Source: Mastigias papua
Taxonomy: Eukaryota > Cnidaria > Scyphozoa > Rhizostomeae > Mastigiidae
Assembly (NCBI GenBank): GCA_964019165.1
Contig: OZ025281.1
Span: 3,541,240-3,605,239 of the forward strand
Direction: 5' to 3'
Length of the DNA: 64,000 bases
The notes below the pieces were generated by a model, which saw only the letters and a list, made by a program, of their open reading frames with translations, was not told the origin of the DNA and ran no database searches. The translations under genes and the position numbers were made by a program. Of this stretch, positions 24,949 to 39,600 are shown one piece after another. Within the stretch, counting starts at the first letter, position 1. Each line of letters opens with the position of its first letter.

Positions 24949-27900
24949 ATGACTCAGGAGAAACAGCTAAAGCAAATAGAGGATGCACTGGTATGTTCAT
25001 TGCATATCCGCAACTATAAATTTGGTTAGAAACAGTTTGGTGCTTTCCAAGCTGTCCTGATTGAACTTTGCTGCACCAGGGTAGAATATAGCCTACATGA
25101 TGCTGCAATTTTAGATTAGAGACATTTTGAACTCAATGTCTCATATATCTGTTTGAGTAAGATCATTTGATCTGTAGCCTTGTCTATCCAGATATATTTG
25201 CTGTTGGTATCATCAGAAGCTATTTGTTTAATATTCTCTTCCCTGGCTTGCAACATCTGCTGAACTAATAGCATTTAACTGAGCCAGAATCACTACCTAT
25301 ACCTGTGCAACTTTGGTAGAAAGAAGTCGAGAAACATTACTAGTGAATAATAATTAAATCATAAAGCTATTGTTTTGCACAATCAGAACTCATGTATTGT
25401 TTGTACTTCAGGGCAGGAGGTTTTAGCTAACATTGCTCTGTAAAACTATGACCTGCTTATTGTAATAAGATCCTGATTTAGAATTGTTAGAATTTTAAAG
25501 CCACATTAAAGATATATCTGCAAAGCCTATAAAGTGATGAATTATGTTCCTCTTCAATTAGGCCTCTTAGCCTAAAATGACAGAAAGGGTGGCACCCTCC
25601 TCTGTTAGTTTATCTATTGAATGAGTTCCTCCTTAAGAAATTCAACAACCTATATATAAATTCAACAACTTACAGCTATAAGTTACCCATTACATTTTAT
25701 GTCTGTCTATACATATCCTGTTGTTGTTAGTATCATTGTATTAAATTATTGCTTTCACTGAATTTTGAATGTATATATGAACTTAGCTGAACTGAAGTGA
25801 AATTGTCAATAAGTCTTAGGCCATAGTGACAGTGAAATGCTCATATGAATATTAGTTGCAAGGGGCTTGTCCTAGTGCTAGTGGATTCCTTTATTATATG
25901 ACATCTAATTGGTCTTGAAATACTGAGCTTATTGAATCACTTGTGTAGAAAGATCCACAAGGTTCTCCAAAAGTATGGACCAAAGTCAGGAGATTCCTGG
26001 AGACTGCAGCTGATAGAGGGAAAACAACTGATGTTGTCCACTTCAAAGATGGAAGTATACTTGAAGAACTGTACAAGGTGACTTAATTATATTCATGAGT
26101 AGACAGGCACAAAGCTAGGGGTGGACATGGGGGCATTGCCTGCCCAGCCAGAAGAGTTTGCCCCCTTGCCCCTCAAAAATGTTAAACTGAAAGTATGTCT
26201 TTGCTTAAATACTTAGAAAACAGATAGTTTGACACAAAGCAACTAGAATGTTGAAGTTTCTCACATGCATACCTTTTATTTCATCCCTCTTTCTTTCTAG
26301 AATGGGTATATCTCTAAATTTAGAAAGGGTCTTTGCATAGAATCTAAAGGTCATGGTTCCAAAAAGTCTTCCTGGGGCTTTTCCCTCAGACCCAATCCCT
26401 CCTTTTTCCTTCTGTCCCGCCATTTCAGAGCTGGCTTCATTATTGTACTCGAGGCATCTTAGTATTTGATAATTTTCTTGGTATATTTTTTGGTTAGAAA
26501 TGCCAGGAATGTTTAAGGTTCATACGGTAAGAAAACATCAGGAAAAAATTGTGCTTTAAGAAAAGTCAGGAAATTTTGTTAAAACTTAATCAGGAAAAAT
26601 AAAGAATTTTTAGCATCCATGAAGATAAAGCCTTTGGTACCAAATAGACAACTCTACACATTGCATAGTGTTTTGGTATTTTTATTCCTATTTGAAAAAG
26701 TAGCTGACCAGTGAGCCTCCTTTTCTTACGAAAATTGAAAGAATGTGCTCAATTACTTAATTTTAAAAGATAGGTCAGTTACATCATTTGTAACAGTGCC
26801 TGGTCAGGAAAATTATTATGTATTTCTGATATGCAGTCATGAAAAATAGCTTCATTTTCAAGAAAAATTTACGGAAAGTCGGGAAAAACTATTTGGGAGG
26901 ATGTGCACAAACACTGGTGTGAAATATTCACTATTTACAATAAATTTGACTTAGTGTTCTGTCAACTCATGATTATATACTTGAATTGCTGTTTTTGCTA
27001 TTATTTAGTTAATGCTATCTTCTGAGCCGAATACACACAGATGGAAAACAATGCCGTTGCATTTTCTTACCCTATGCATTTCAGAGGCTTTACAGGCCCC
27101 GAATACACTGTGTAATTCTTACAAAGTAAAAAGTCACTACAAGTTTTTCTAATGCACCCGGAAATAATAAGTTAAAATGTATTCTTCCATTTTTTGAAGT
27201 GATACATTCTTTTGGTGTTCACTGATTAGTAAGTAAGCAAGCTTCTGTTTCTTCTTGTTCCATATAGGCAATAGAAAGAAAAACATGTTCTGGTCAGACA
27301 GATGCTGTTGATGACATACTGGAATCTATAACGGTAAGTACAAGTAATCATAACGCACATTTCAAGTGTTCGATACATATCCTTTATGAAGTTGTGTACA
27401 GTGCACCCTTGCTGTTGGGGAAATCTGTGACGACGATATTATCAGGAGATTACTAATAAACAATAAAAATTCACTTATTTGGCGTTTTGTTTCCTATTCA
27501 AACACATTCTTTATTGTTTGTTTTACTTTTGCAGATACTCTCAGAAACAGAGCGAGGTACTGTTTGCGATGATTAATTCACTACATGAAGTCATTTTAAG
27601 ACTAATCTACCGGGCCTGGAAAGTTAAAGATTCTCTAAGCTCTCGTATTGAATTTTGTTTAATCAATAAAATCGCTGGAGAGTAGTAAGCAATTTTCTCA
27701 TAACGACGCTGTTCATGTTACTTGGCTGTATAAGTAGCGATCACATTCAACTGATAAAATCCAAACACTATTAGAAAAAGAGGTAGGGAAGCAAAGAATT
27801 GAACTAGTGCCAAAATATATCTTGACGAGGATATCAAACAGCAAGTAAGAATCAAATTTAATAGTTTTAAAAGAAGCTTTTGCCTTCTTTAAATTAGCCG

Positions 27901-30900
27901 ATAGTTTCTAGTAAATGCCAGCTACTGAAGTTATCCTCGGTTTTATTCGAAATAATTATCTTGAGCTTTATGACTGTGATATCTGTTTGATTACTGTTCT
28001 TTTACTATAGCAATAATTGCAACTCCAGCGGGTTTTTGAGCCTAAATACTCAACGATTGCGTATTCACATTCTCGTCGCTATCATTTCTGAAATAAGTCA
28101 GTTATCTTGCGCTTTAGGTGTGATCCAAAACTGTCCACTCAAACGTCTAGAATTTAGTTTTGAACATTCGATAAAATGGCAGGATAGCCACCTGATACTC
28201 AACTCAACTAAGAGCTGTCTACTTACTTTTACAACACATCTTTTCCAGGCAAAGAAATTGGCTGGACACATATGAAGGCTCTTCTGGATATAGCTGTAAA
28301 AAAGATAACAGATCTTGAAACAAATCTCGAGGTAGACATCGTTTGATATAGCACTACGTAGCCTTACATAGCTCAATGCTTACGATAAGCTCGGCCCTTG
28401 AAGTAGGATATATGTTTGCTACATTTAACTTCAAAATACAATAGCATCAGTTATATGTAAAGGTTAAATTCTTTTTCGGAGCATCATTTTCAGTAAAAGT
28501 TACATTCTTTTTGAGAGCATCAGTACTAATTAACATTAAAAAAATGACTGATGCATTGATCACAAAGACCTTGTTAGGATATTACGATGCCATAGTAGTT
28601 CTTTTATATATAAGTTCCGATGTAAGATTTAGCTCTACTTTAAGATTTAGCTCTACTGTAAGATTTAGCTCTACTGTAAGATTTAGGTCTATGCATTGTC
28701 TTTCATGATGCCTATTTGGTCGTAGATCTGCAAACATTTGAATTTGCTATTAGGAAAACTACCTAAATCAAAACTTACGGAGCACAAAAAGGCCTCAGAG
28801 TTTGATGAGTTTCTGTGAGTCATTTTCATGTCTATATTATAGTTTTATATCAATCTTTTTTGTAAAAAATTATGGCATTGAATAGTAAGTGAATATTTTT
28901 TATGTTTATGGCGCTCTCCTCTACAATATGTTGAATATGACTCAATCCTAGGATATGTCACGAAGCATTGAAGTTTAATGTTAAGTTTTTACTAGAGTGA
29001 GCTAACTTGCTGAAGTGAAATAGCATTCTAAAAGAAATGGAATAGCTCCAACTTTTTCAATTCCTAGCCATAGCTTACTCTTCAAAGTATTCTACTAATG
29101 TCAGCGTTCCTGGTGTAATGTTCCTTTTGTTAAGGAGAAATATTTCATATTGGTTATCCAATTTCATATTTCTTTCTCTTATGGCACGTTCGTTAGCTTA
29201 CCTTTAGTTTAGTAAGACTCCCAGTACCACATGACAATTTTGAATCAATTCCTCTATCATACCAGTATCCATATTAAAAATGCCATGCCCCTTGAAAAGA
29301 CTTGGTTGTTATTGATGAAATTACTTTTTCTAGCAAAGCATTCGAAGAACTACTAAAAGAGGCTGGAGGTAAATCATTATTTCTTCATAAGGAGCTCGTT
29401 GCTTTCATCCCAAAATCGAGTAAAGATTGTTAGGAACAAAATAGTGATATAAACTGCTGCATTCACTTGCAGGATAAGTGAATCTCTCGTGCTTACAATG
29501 CAAGGAATTATATTACCACAGTTGAGAATAAACACAATGAATAGATAACTTCTACGGGCTGCTATCTGTATTTGATTATATAAGTTTCGAAGTTATTTCA
29601 AATGGTAATGCATTAATACAATTCTTTTAAAACAGACTATGATTTTCAAGCAACATTAGTTGAAGCTGTTCTGAGGATATTAGAGCCGGGGGAGAAAGAA
29701 AACTATGCTCAAAGATGGTTTCCCGATAGCAATATTAGAGATGCTTTTCTGGCCATAAAGAATCAAGATTTTGAGAATGTTAGTATTACAGAAATTCAAA
29801 TTCTTATCGAGAACTTAAGCGCGATATACTGATGGTGTTACTGATTGCTTTGTGGTCAAGTTCTTATTGGAATATGCATAGTAGTTTAACTGAATACTAA
29901 GGAAGATTACCAAAAAAATAGTAGGAGTATGTGTAGGCAAACTACAGCATAATTCCAGTGATATTCCTGCAGATGATTCCTAAATCCTCTAAAAGGTGGC
30001 TTGTTTAGAAAGATTTTGATTCATCTTTCTGTTCATTGGATCTGATAGTGTATCATCCTAATTCATAATATCTCTTCTTAATGATAAAATACGTATCGCT
30101 ATTTTGTAACAGGGGTGTCGAAACTTTCTGAATATAATGAACAAAGGCTGTGGTGACAACAGAAGGTAAATGTTTTTGTCTTCGGTATTAATCGGCACAT
30201 CCTAATACTTCTTTAAACCAAGAGAAAACCCCATATTTGAGTCCCAATAATTCTATGGCAACCTTATTAGCAATTGAATGCAATACAATTCCTTGTGAAT
30301 GCAAATTGTCGTTATATTGTTGATATCCTTTAGAACTTGATGTGAGATGCATCTAGTGACCTTCTTTTATTTTAGTGTCCACTCTGTTCCTTGCAATGGA
30401 CTATATCTGGGAATGTACCAGGTGATATTTGGAGTTCAATTGGCTACCCAGTTTGTTTTCATATCCTATGTTTGGTTGCAATTACAAATATTAATTATAC
30501 TTGAATGTAATAATTCACTTTCAAATTTAAAATCATAGAGTGCTTTTAACTTATGTCGTTTGACTAGAAATTACTAATCACTCGTAATACTACATTTTAT
30601 CGTTTGAAAATAATAGTATTGTTTTTCAAAGATCTTTGGTTTTTTATTGTCAGACCAATGGAAGAGTTATTGAAGCAAATTCTACGTATGGCGTATTTTG
30701 TCGACATTTAGCGCCACGTAGAGCATTGCTTCATTTACGTAAACTACAGACTCCTGTCTTCCATTTTTGAGCAAAAAAACGAATTTGTTATACTCTCACC
30801 ATATATTATCAAAGATTTTGATCCACCATATGTTCACTGGCCCTGAACAATCTTAGGTCATAATGTCAAGTTTTTGTGATCTACCTAAGCCTCTTGTCAT

Positions 30901-33598
30901 TACTCACCTGTCAAGGATAGCTTTGATGATTAGTTGTTGCTCGGGCAGAGATCTTGCAGTTGTTTTTGGGTATTAATCTGCTAAATGCAGGCACCTCTTC
31001 ATAATTAATGCATGCAAGACCTTAAGCCATTGTTTGTGGTGATGCTTCTGGCAACTTAAGTATTAGTCATGTAAACAACTCGAGTTTATTCTATTGGAAG
31101 ATGCACAGATAACATCACTGTAAATAAGTGATTTGACTGCTTCTGTTGTCAAGTGAAAGTTCAATAGCCCACAGCGTTATCACTAAAAACCTTGGCAAAA
31201 GTATGAAAAATTATAGCATTGAAAATACCATCAATTTTATGATAGCTCTATTTTTGTCACTGCTTTTATTAGTTAATATTCATCTTCTAGGTGAATGTAC
31301 CCGACGGTCAAGTGGACAGGAATATTTGGGTTGATTTTAATCTCGGCAGTAAATCAGTTTCTGCGTTTGTTAGAGATGATTCAAGTGGTGATGTAAGATT
31401 TGACTATCAGCCTTGCCTTATGTTCAGCATGCTTTTAATAACAGCCGAGTGGTTTTGTATTTGTCTGTTGTGTTTGCTATGCCAATGATAAACGGTCAGC
31501 AGTAATACCCATAAATAGCACAGGAGGAGCTAAGCATTTTAGAAGTAAGAATTCCTCGGAATAATTCCAAAGTTATAGCAGTGCAGTATTCTCATAGTCA
31601 TTGAATGCCGATACAGCTTTCACTAATAATTATTTGGAATCATTTATACCTGGTTTTCCCCAGAAAGTTTAAAATCAATTTGTCGCGATAGCGCATAAAT
31701 TTTACATTTTGTTGTAACTTATTCATCACACACTCGCAATTTGGAATTTATAGGAATTTTTTTAAGAGACTTATTTCATTACTCGAAACATGCAGCAATC
31801 TAATAAAACTATGCGTTTATACCTAGGTTGGAGACTCGTCTTGGGAGACCATGATTATCAAAGTACAGCACGTCCGAGACTTACGAATAAATGGTAGAAT
31901 TCACATTATTTTCCATGGTTTAGATGATGTTTGCATTTGAAGAAGATAGATAAATTTGGCGTAAATGAACAATTTACACATAATTTCTTCTAATATGTTA
32001 ATGCACACCATTCCTTTGTGATGTAAAAAAGAACGGAGATAAGAGCTCTATTCACTCCTTTACCTGGCAATAAATAATCTGAAGTGTGTCAGGCGTGAGA
32101 TCTTTCGCAGGGTTCTCGGAGTTTGGAACACTTGAAAAACCTGGAAGAACTTGGAAAAGGGATTTATATTTGAGGTCAGGAGAAACCTGGAAAAGTTAGG
32201 GGATTTTTGTCTGTTCAGGGGATTTTTATTTGTTCAGGGGATTTTTCCACACTCAAACTGTTTTGCTCCGTCTTTGTCTGCACATATGCCAGGTAAATTC
32301 TTTGTTCCATCGTAAACTGCTGGGTAAAATGTGAGAGAGTCAGAGAATTTTGAAAAGCTTAGTCTCTGGGAAACCTAGAATACTCAGGGAATATGTTTGA
32401 AAGGATTCATGAGAGTCCTGTTTCGGGAAATTTTCAATCAAGTCAGCTCCAAGACTACATTGATTTATAGCCAAATTCATTCACTTTTGCCACTTGTATT
32501 AAAACCGTCCTAATTTATAATCTTTGTTTGTTCATTGAATCAGTATACCCTATTGGCTCCGTGAATACTAGTTATTGTTATACATATACACAGATTATAC
32601 ATATACACAGATCTTCATTGAACAAATACTCAAAACATGGCAATAGAAATATGATGAGATTGATTTACTCAGTTTGACCTCGCTTCTCATGCGTTATTTA
32701 TGATTCATTACTGCTTGCAATAGAAATCATCCCTCATAGTTATTGTTTATCCGCTGGCTTACATTTTAGTCATGATTTCGTAGGCAACGGCATCTTTTGC
32801 TAACATATTGTATTATTCTAACATATCAAAATTGTGTCATAGTTGCATGGATTTATTTTGTTGAAACTAAAAGCACCGTGCAAACATTCCTTTCCTAAAG
32901 AAGCTGTTTGTCAGCTGGATATCTGGAACACTGTTATTCGACTGAACTCTTTTAAGTTTATTTCCTTTGTAGACTCTGACGATGTACAAATACTCATTCT
33001 AAAGCTTACCATGCCCGCTTCTGAACTGGTTCCGTTTTGCCCAAAATCTTCCGAGCATTATGCAAAGATATTATTCTCAAAAGAGTGTATCCTGCAGAAT
33101 ATATTGAAAGTTCCAATGTTTGTACGGACGATTGTTGAACTCACCACTGAATGCATAATCAGCAAACTGATGTTAGCAATCACTTTGCTATTCACTTTAG
33201 CATGTTATTGTTTCATTAGCGTGCCTAATTTCTGTTATATACATTATTGTAATCACCATAGACATAGCTGGTAATATCCTTGCTACATATTATGCTTACT
33301 ATCATCACAATCATCATCAACATTATCGTCACCATCACTATCTTTATCACCTCCACTACCACCACCATCACCAACATCATTATCATTTTCATCCCTATTA
33401 TTATCATCGCAATGAATCATCGTCGCCATCATCATCACCATGATCATTATGTATCATCATCATCATCGTTGCCACCCCCACTACTACCACCGCCATCGTC
33501 ATCATCATCATCACCACCACCATCATCATCATCGTCATCATCATCACCACCACCACCACTACCACCACCACCACCACCACCACCACCATCATCATCAC

Positions 33599-33687
<89 letters not shown>

Positions 33688-36600
33688 CTGCTATCACTAT
33701 TATCATCATTACCATTATCACCCTCACTACTATCACCATCAACATCATCATTACTTTCATAATCATCACCACCAACATCATCATCATCCTTTCCATTATT
33801 ATTACCATTATCATATGAAATAGTGTAGCCATGCGTATGTTAGCCTTCTTTTTTCAGCAAAAAATTCTGCCTTGTGTGCACAAATGGTCAGAAAAGTTTA
33901 GAAACTACTTATAGAAACTATAAGTAGTTTAAACTATAAACTTTAGAAACAATTTTCTTTGACTTACGGCTAGACAATATCAGTTCGGCTATTTTCAAAC
34001 TATTTGGAGCTGCTAGGTATATAGACCTGCCATATTCAAGTCCTTCAATATCATCTACTCCATCAAAAGCATCAACTGCGAAGCAGCCATGCATCATATC
34101 ATCAAAGAACGAAAGAAATGCACGTGGTTGGAAATTGCAGGAAATGTTGACAGAGCCACCCTTTGTTGTTGCATCAAAAGATGAGAAGACTTCGATGAAA
34201 TCGGAAACAAAATCAATAATAGTAGATTGTAGCGATGAGGTATGGTCTTGGCTGATATGGATTACATTATAGGCAGGTAAACAGAACTAGGAGTGGGACA
34301 GATGTCTTTTGGCCCCATACCCAAGAAGTAGCTATACAAGTGATTCCTTAGTAATTTTTCAATTTCACAATGACATGATCTGGAGCCCCGTTTTTTCCAT
34401 TTACCCTGAGCCCCATACGAGCTCTCAGTAGGCCTGATTATAGGCAAAGAGCAACAGATATTGCGTGGCCTTTCAGTTCACATATTGATTACAAAATACT
34501 TTTGAAATTCAACTTTGTTTGATCAAAGTATTGTGCAATGTCTTGTACAGTATCTTTGTTTTGAAGAATTTCAAAATAGCCTCACTAGTCATGCCACCTT
34601 AATTCAAGAAGCCATGAATATCTTAGTTACGTTGCAAATAACCTAGTTACGGCAGAAGTTTTGAATTAGCCTCGATATGACAGAACAGAAATATTTATTG
34701 CTTAGCCTATTGGCTACCACAAATCGTTTGATATGTTCTCGCCTCGGCGGGGTATCTCTTCGATATGTTGAGTATAAACTAAGTAAAAACAGCATTGTTC
34801 GTGATAGCAACCTCTTCAAGGCATTTGTCACTTTATGTAAGACATACGAACATTGTAAATATATTGTTACAATCATGCGTACTCATCTTCCCAATCCTCA
34901 TCTGCTCTTGTAGAGCCTGATCGCATTTACCCACAGCCTGCAATTATAACTCCTTTGCATCTTTCATTAGGTATCGACTTCTACATCATTTAAAGTGGTA
35001 ACTGGTGAAGACAAGCCTACAATCCCAACAGCACATGCCTCGAACCGGGAAAATGAGAATGATGTGATTCCAGAAACTCAAGACGCTGAACTACAAGTAA
35101 TCGAGGTTGCTGAATTTGGTTTATATTACTGCATTCTCTTTTATACCATACACATCAGTGATTTTAGTTAGTGCCTTGCCAGGATTGCTGGTTAGAAATA
35201 CCTTTTCGTTTGATTGACTTAAATAGCGCAGTAGAACCTCGGTGTTCGAACGACTCTGAAGCTGAACAGATCGGAGCTCGACCAAAAACTTCGAAACAAA
35301 TATGCCTCGTTGTTCAAACAAATTATAATCGGAATTCGAACAGATCGAGCCGATCGAGTGTGGAGTCCCTTGTTCAGTCTACTGCAAGCAGCCATTGTGA
35401 GTGTATCTCGAACGGGTTATTCATTAGCATGTGTGATTTTGTACGTTTATATACAGCCTTACGCTATTATAGCATTAATCGAGCTTTGGTTATTTCCTAT
35501 TGGAAATACTGTTTCAGTTCTGGAACTAATCGGTATTCGATCATTGTTTTGGTACGAATTGCGTTTGAAGTCCTAGATTTCAGTGTAACTATATTTATTG
35601 CCTTGCCAGGATTGATGGTTAGAATTGTATTCGTTTGAATGACTTTAATAACGTTCATTGTAGCAAAAGTCTTCAAACAAACCTACCGAGAAGAAGGAGA
35701 GTAAAAACAAACTAAAGAGCCTTATACAGCCTAGACTGCCTAGGCCACGAAAAGCAAAGACAAGCGCTGTATCACCATTTTCTTACAAAGAGGTAGAGCC
35801 ATACAGCGCAGAGTCGTTAAAACTTGGCTTTGAGATTATTCCTGTTTGTAACAGATGCTTTTGTAATCATTTCACGGCAAATTAAACTAATGTATAAGGG
35901 AAATCCGTCGAACAGGCGCCTTGCAGGAAAATATTACAGATGAATAATGCAGTGTTTTAATTCTTTTGATGAGAATGATACGGAATAATGAATAGAAGCT
36001 GGAGCTTCCATGTCTTTGAAAAGTTTGTTCGTAGCATTGTTCATGATAGCAACCTCTTCAAGACTTTTTAGCACATATGAGCACTGTGCATATAATGTTA
36101 CAATCATGCGTACTCATTTTCCCAATCCTCGTTTGCCCTTGTAGGGCATGTTTTATTTGCGTAGTGTGCATACGCCACTTGAATGTAACATAACTCACCT
36201 CTTACATAATCTAATTGAAAGTAAGATCTTGTTTATCATGTGTTAGTATGGGCTTTTCTTAGCAATGTTGATAATATATATATGTATAATTCCTATTTGA
36301 TTCTCGACAATGTTCCCAGCTTGTACAATCGGTTTGTTCTTACAACTTGTCGACCGTGTTCTTTTTAAAGCCTGATTCCAGCAAAACTGAGCCTTCATCT
36401 ATCACACCAGTAAGACCAAGTGTTCTGAAAGCGCAGAATAGCGATAAAGGAAAGAGAGACGAAGGAGAAGGGAGTAATTGCAAAGATGTAGTAAAACAGA
36501 AACAGTGCAGTGATGAGGGTGAAATTCAGAAGGGATCCGGTCTTGAAGAAGTAAGTATTTGATAATCGCCAAACATAAGGGAAAACTGGAAAGTTGAGGC

Positions 36601-39600
36601 GGAATTCACCTTGACTCTGTAGTCACTCAATGCTGCCACTTACCTCAATTGCACTTGCATTCCATTGTATATGTGGATTTTAATATTTTTAGAGGGGTGT
36701 GTAATTTTGATAAAATAGATGTCAGTGCTTTAATCTTGCTATCTGAATTTTGTGTTGCTGCCATGTCAAATGATATCAATGTTTTACTCATTACCCAACA
36801 ACTGTGCTCAAATATAAGAGAAATATCCTAACGATTCAGTATCTTGCGCACCGTTTCGGTCAATAGTTAACTTACCAGGTAACCCATGATAGTATTGAAA
36901 CGATCTTGTTTTTGACCCACCCATTTACCCCATGATTCTATTAATACGTATCCGGACATGGTATTCAAATGGTCCAATAATTGATTTCAATTTCAACTGA
37001 TAGTTCACTTGACATGTGGTCCCCAATGGTGTGCAAATCATCCAGTATTTCACCTATCATCTTGTTTATGCATCATTTAAAATTTAACATGATAGTTCCC
37101 CCAATGCCAATGTTGAAAAACGTTCCATCGAGTAATGAATCATTCAAGCAGGGCTTAAATACAGCACTGGCTTTCGGTTTTTGCTCATGATTCTAAATAT
37201 ATTAAACATCTGCGAAAGTCATAGTAGTAATGATCCTTAAAATCCATATGAGATCTGACCATCTTCTGTATCTAGCATTCCTCGTATTTTGTGCCAGTGG
37301 ATCATTATTTGTGCCATCCCAACAAAGTGTGTATCACGCATGCTCGTGCTCTGAACAGAATAAAAGTCAGATTTATTTTGAGGCATTCGTAGTTCCTTAA
37401 AAGTTATCAGTTGACAATCTTTAATAAAATTCTTTGCAATTTTCAATGGTAGGAAGAAACTAAGAGTAGATTTAGCTTCACCGATCCAAAAAAGAGAAGG
37501 AAGAATTTACCAAAGAAGACATTTGAGAACCTTAGACGAAAGAAGAGAAGGAGTAGTGGCACTAACCGTTCGAATAAACATGACTGGAAAAACAGAAGCT
37601 TTGTGAAAGGAGCAGTGGTATGTAACCTCTTTATGAAGATGCACTGAGATTATATCATCAATACGTATGTTAGTATCGCATTCAATATGCATTTTAGTTT
37701 ACTTATATTTGTCAAAATGTTTTGAAAAAGCGAAGTGGTTGCAACTTCGCTGCTGCATTGTGCTGCTGTCGTACCTAAAGCTAACGTTGCGTATTTTTCA
37801 GAGGAACAATCAAAGGCTGTCATCTGACTCTGACAGTGAGTCTAGCATGAGTATATCACCATACCATGTAGGAAAAAGGGCGACAAAATGGAAAGGAGGA
37901 ATATCAAAGAAACGAAAGTTCAATGAGAGCGACTCTGATGTTGACGCTAGGTTTTCAAAATATCAGCTGAAAAGGTCCAGTACAGTGGATGCTATAAGGA
38001 AATCAAGAAAAAAGCATAATACGAATGAGGGAAAGATCAAGTCTCAAGATGTATCAATTGCAGATCTTGTGAGTTTGTATGGCAAAAGAAACGTCTCTGA
38101 AGAGATGTCAAAAGCCAGAAAGAAGACCAAACCCAAGAATGTTAAAGGTCGTTATAACAATTCAAATCATGCAATTGAACAGGCTGACGATAATAGCAAA
38201 GAAATGGGTACATTGTCTTTTGTACGTGCGAGAAAAGCGACCAAGATTACAGAAACATTGATAGATGACTCAGATAATGAAATCTCATGGTCAAATGGTA
38301 CGAGTAATAGAAATTGCTTTAGATAATCTCATCAATTGAGGAACCAATGCACTTAACTTGATACAATAGGGAAAGATTGAGACCAAGAGAAGAATGGGTA
38401 ACAACCGCTCAATAATTAAGCTAAGAGATCGAGCTAATAGTGTCTTCTCGATTGTCCTTTACATTAGCTGAGAAAAGCAGACCTGACTGTGCTGTTAGGG
38501 TGCAAGCAATAGTAGCTAGCTAAATTCGCTTGTATTTGATCAAGTTTTTCAGCTGTTACCAGCAGATGGCATTTAAAGTATAAGCTATATCCAAGATTTT
38601 GTTCAGAGTTGTTTGCAAGTGGGAACCACTATTGAAAAGCAATGGATAAACATTGATAAATATTTATAAATATTTATAGATAATTGTAGTATTTTATTGT
38701 AGATGACAGGGAACAAGCCGAAGTGGAACCGATCCAGTCTGAAACTAGAAATAATGGACATTTACAGAAAAGATCGAAATCGGACAGTATAGAGAAAAAA
38801 GTCGAGCATCATTCAACTAGTATACTGGTAAATACAAGCGATCCTGAAAGCGAGGTTGACATTGAAGATGAATTGAAGTCTAAAAAAGTAAACGATACAT
38901 TTCCCGATGATTCGTCAAATCCAGTTTCGTCATTTGCAAAAATATGCAAGGTATCATTTTACGATTCCTTTATTAATTTTATTGCATTTATTGATCAATG
39001 TCCTTTCAAGATTTGAAATTTTCAAGATTTTCAGATTTTCAAGTTTCCAAAAGAGTAGGCATGGCGGAAAATTACCTAAAGCTTTTTGAATTGACACTGT
39101 ATAATGCATAAATTCATATTTGTCTCGTGCATTACCCATGTTTCATATTATAATGAAATAAGGTTTAACGAATGCAATGGTTGATATTTGATGACCCTTG
39201 AGAACTCTCAAGGAGAGTGGAAACGTTTTCAAGTTATCGAGCAGTATTTTGTATAGGAAACCTAAGCGAAGGAAATTGAAAATTCTTTCGGGGTACAGAA
39301 TGTTCGAGTTATAGTGCAGTTGAATTATTGACTATCAACTGTAGTTGTCACAATCAACGATTGTTCTGTGTTCCATGGTTTGTATCCTATATTATTCCGT
39401 GGTTTACATCCATGATTTATATCCTTGTGTTGGTAAAAGCTAAGTATGCATATTTTCAAGCATTGTTAATTTTGTAGAGGAAAACTGTGGAGCACCCTCT
39501 CAATAGGATTTCCATTGTATTTTGTTTTTGAATGCTGTGATGCTTTGAAGCACGAACATATCCCATTCCCTATCTCTGCTTGTGTATCAATGAGCTTATA

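Larger units (their letters stand above)
24949..30421 (+). other. SYCP2 N-terminal ARM-repeat-like domain exons (residues 1-311)
   Basis: Exons 1-11 encode alternating amphipathic helices. Blocks that match remembered vertebrate SYCP2 include VLFAMINSLHEVILRLIYRA (exon 4), ICKHLNLLLGKLP (exon 7), DYDFQATLVEAVLRILEP (exons 8-9), RNFLNIMNKGCGDNRR (exon 10) and VPCNGLYLGMYQ (exon 11). In the family this domain packs against the SLR domain and helps organise the axis and centromere contacts. Incoming and outgoing phases agree at every junction. Confidence 0.8.
31291..34239 (+). other. SYCP2 Spt16M-like (SLR) domain exons (residues about 312-425) and start of linker
   Basis: Exons 12-15. IWVDFNLGSKSV (exon 12) is the clearest family signature; SSWETMIIKVQHVRDL (exon 13) and VQILILKLTMP (exon 14) provide strands, and NISSAIFKLFGAARY (exon 15) matches the terminal helix. 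After about residue 425 the rest of exon 15 is Ser/Pro/Lys-rich and disordered. In mammals the region just after this domain carries a HORMA-binding closure motif; a counterpart near residues 420-450 is possible but not shown. Confidence 0.75.

Noticed and set aside
32843..33274. Stand-alone 143-residue protein
   Set aside because: Its middle (32,973-33,086) is SYCP2 exon 14; the rest is intron read-through.
33280..33832. Long Ser/Pro-, His- and Met-rich open frames on both strands
   Set aside because: They come from the CAT/CAC triplet repeat, which has no stops in several frames, and they lie inside a SYCP2 intron.
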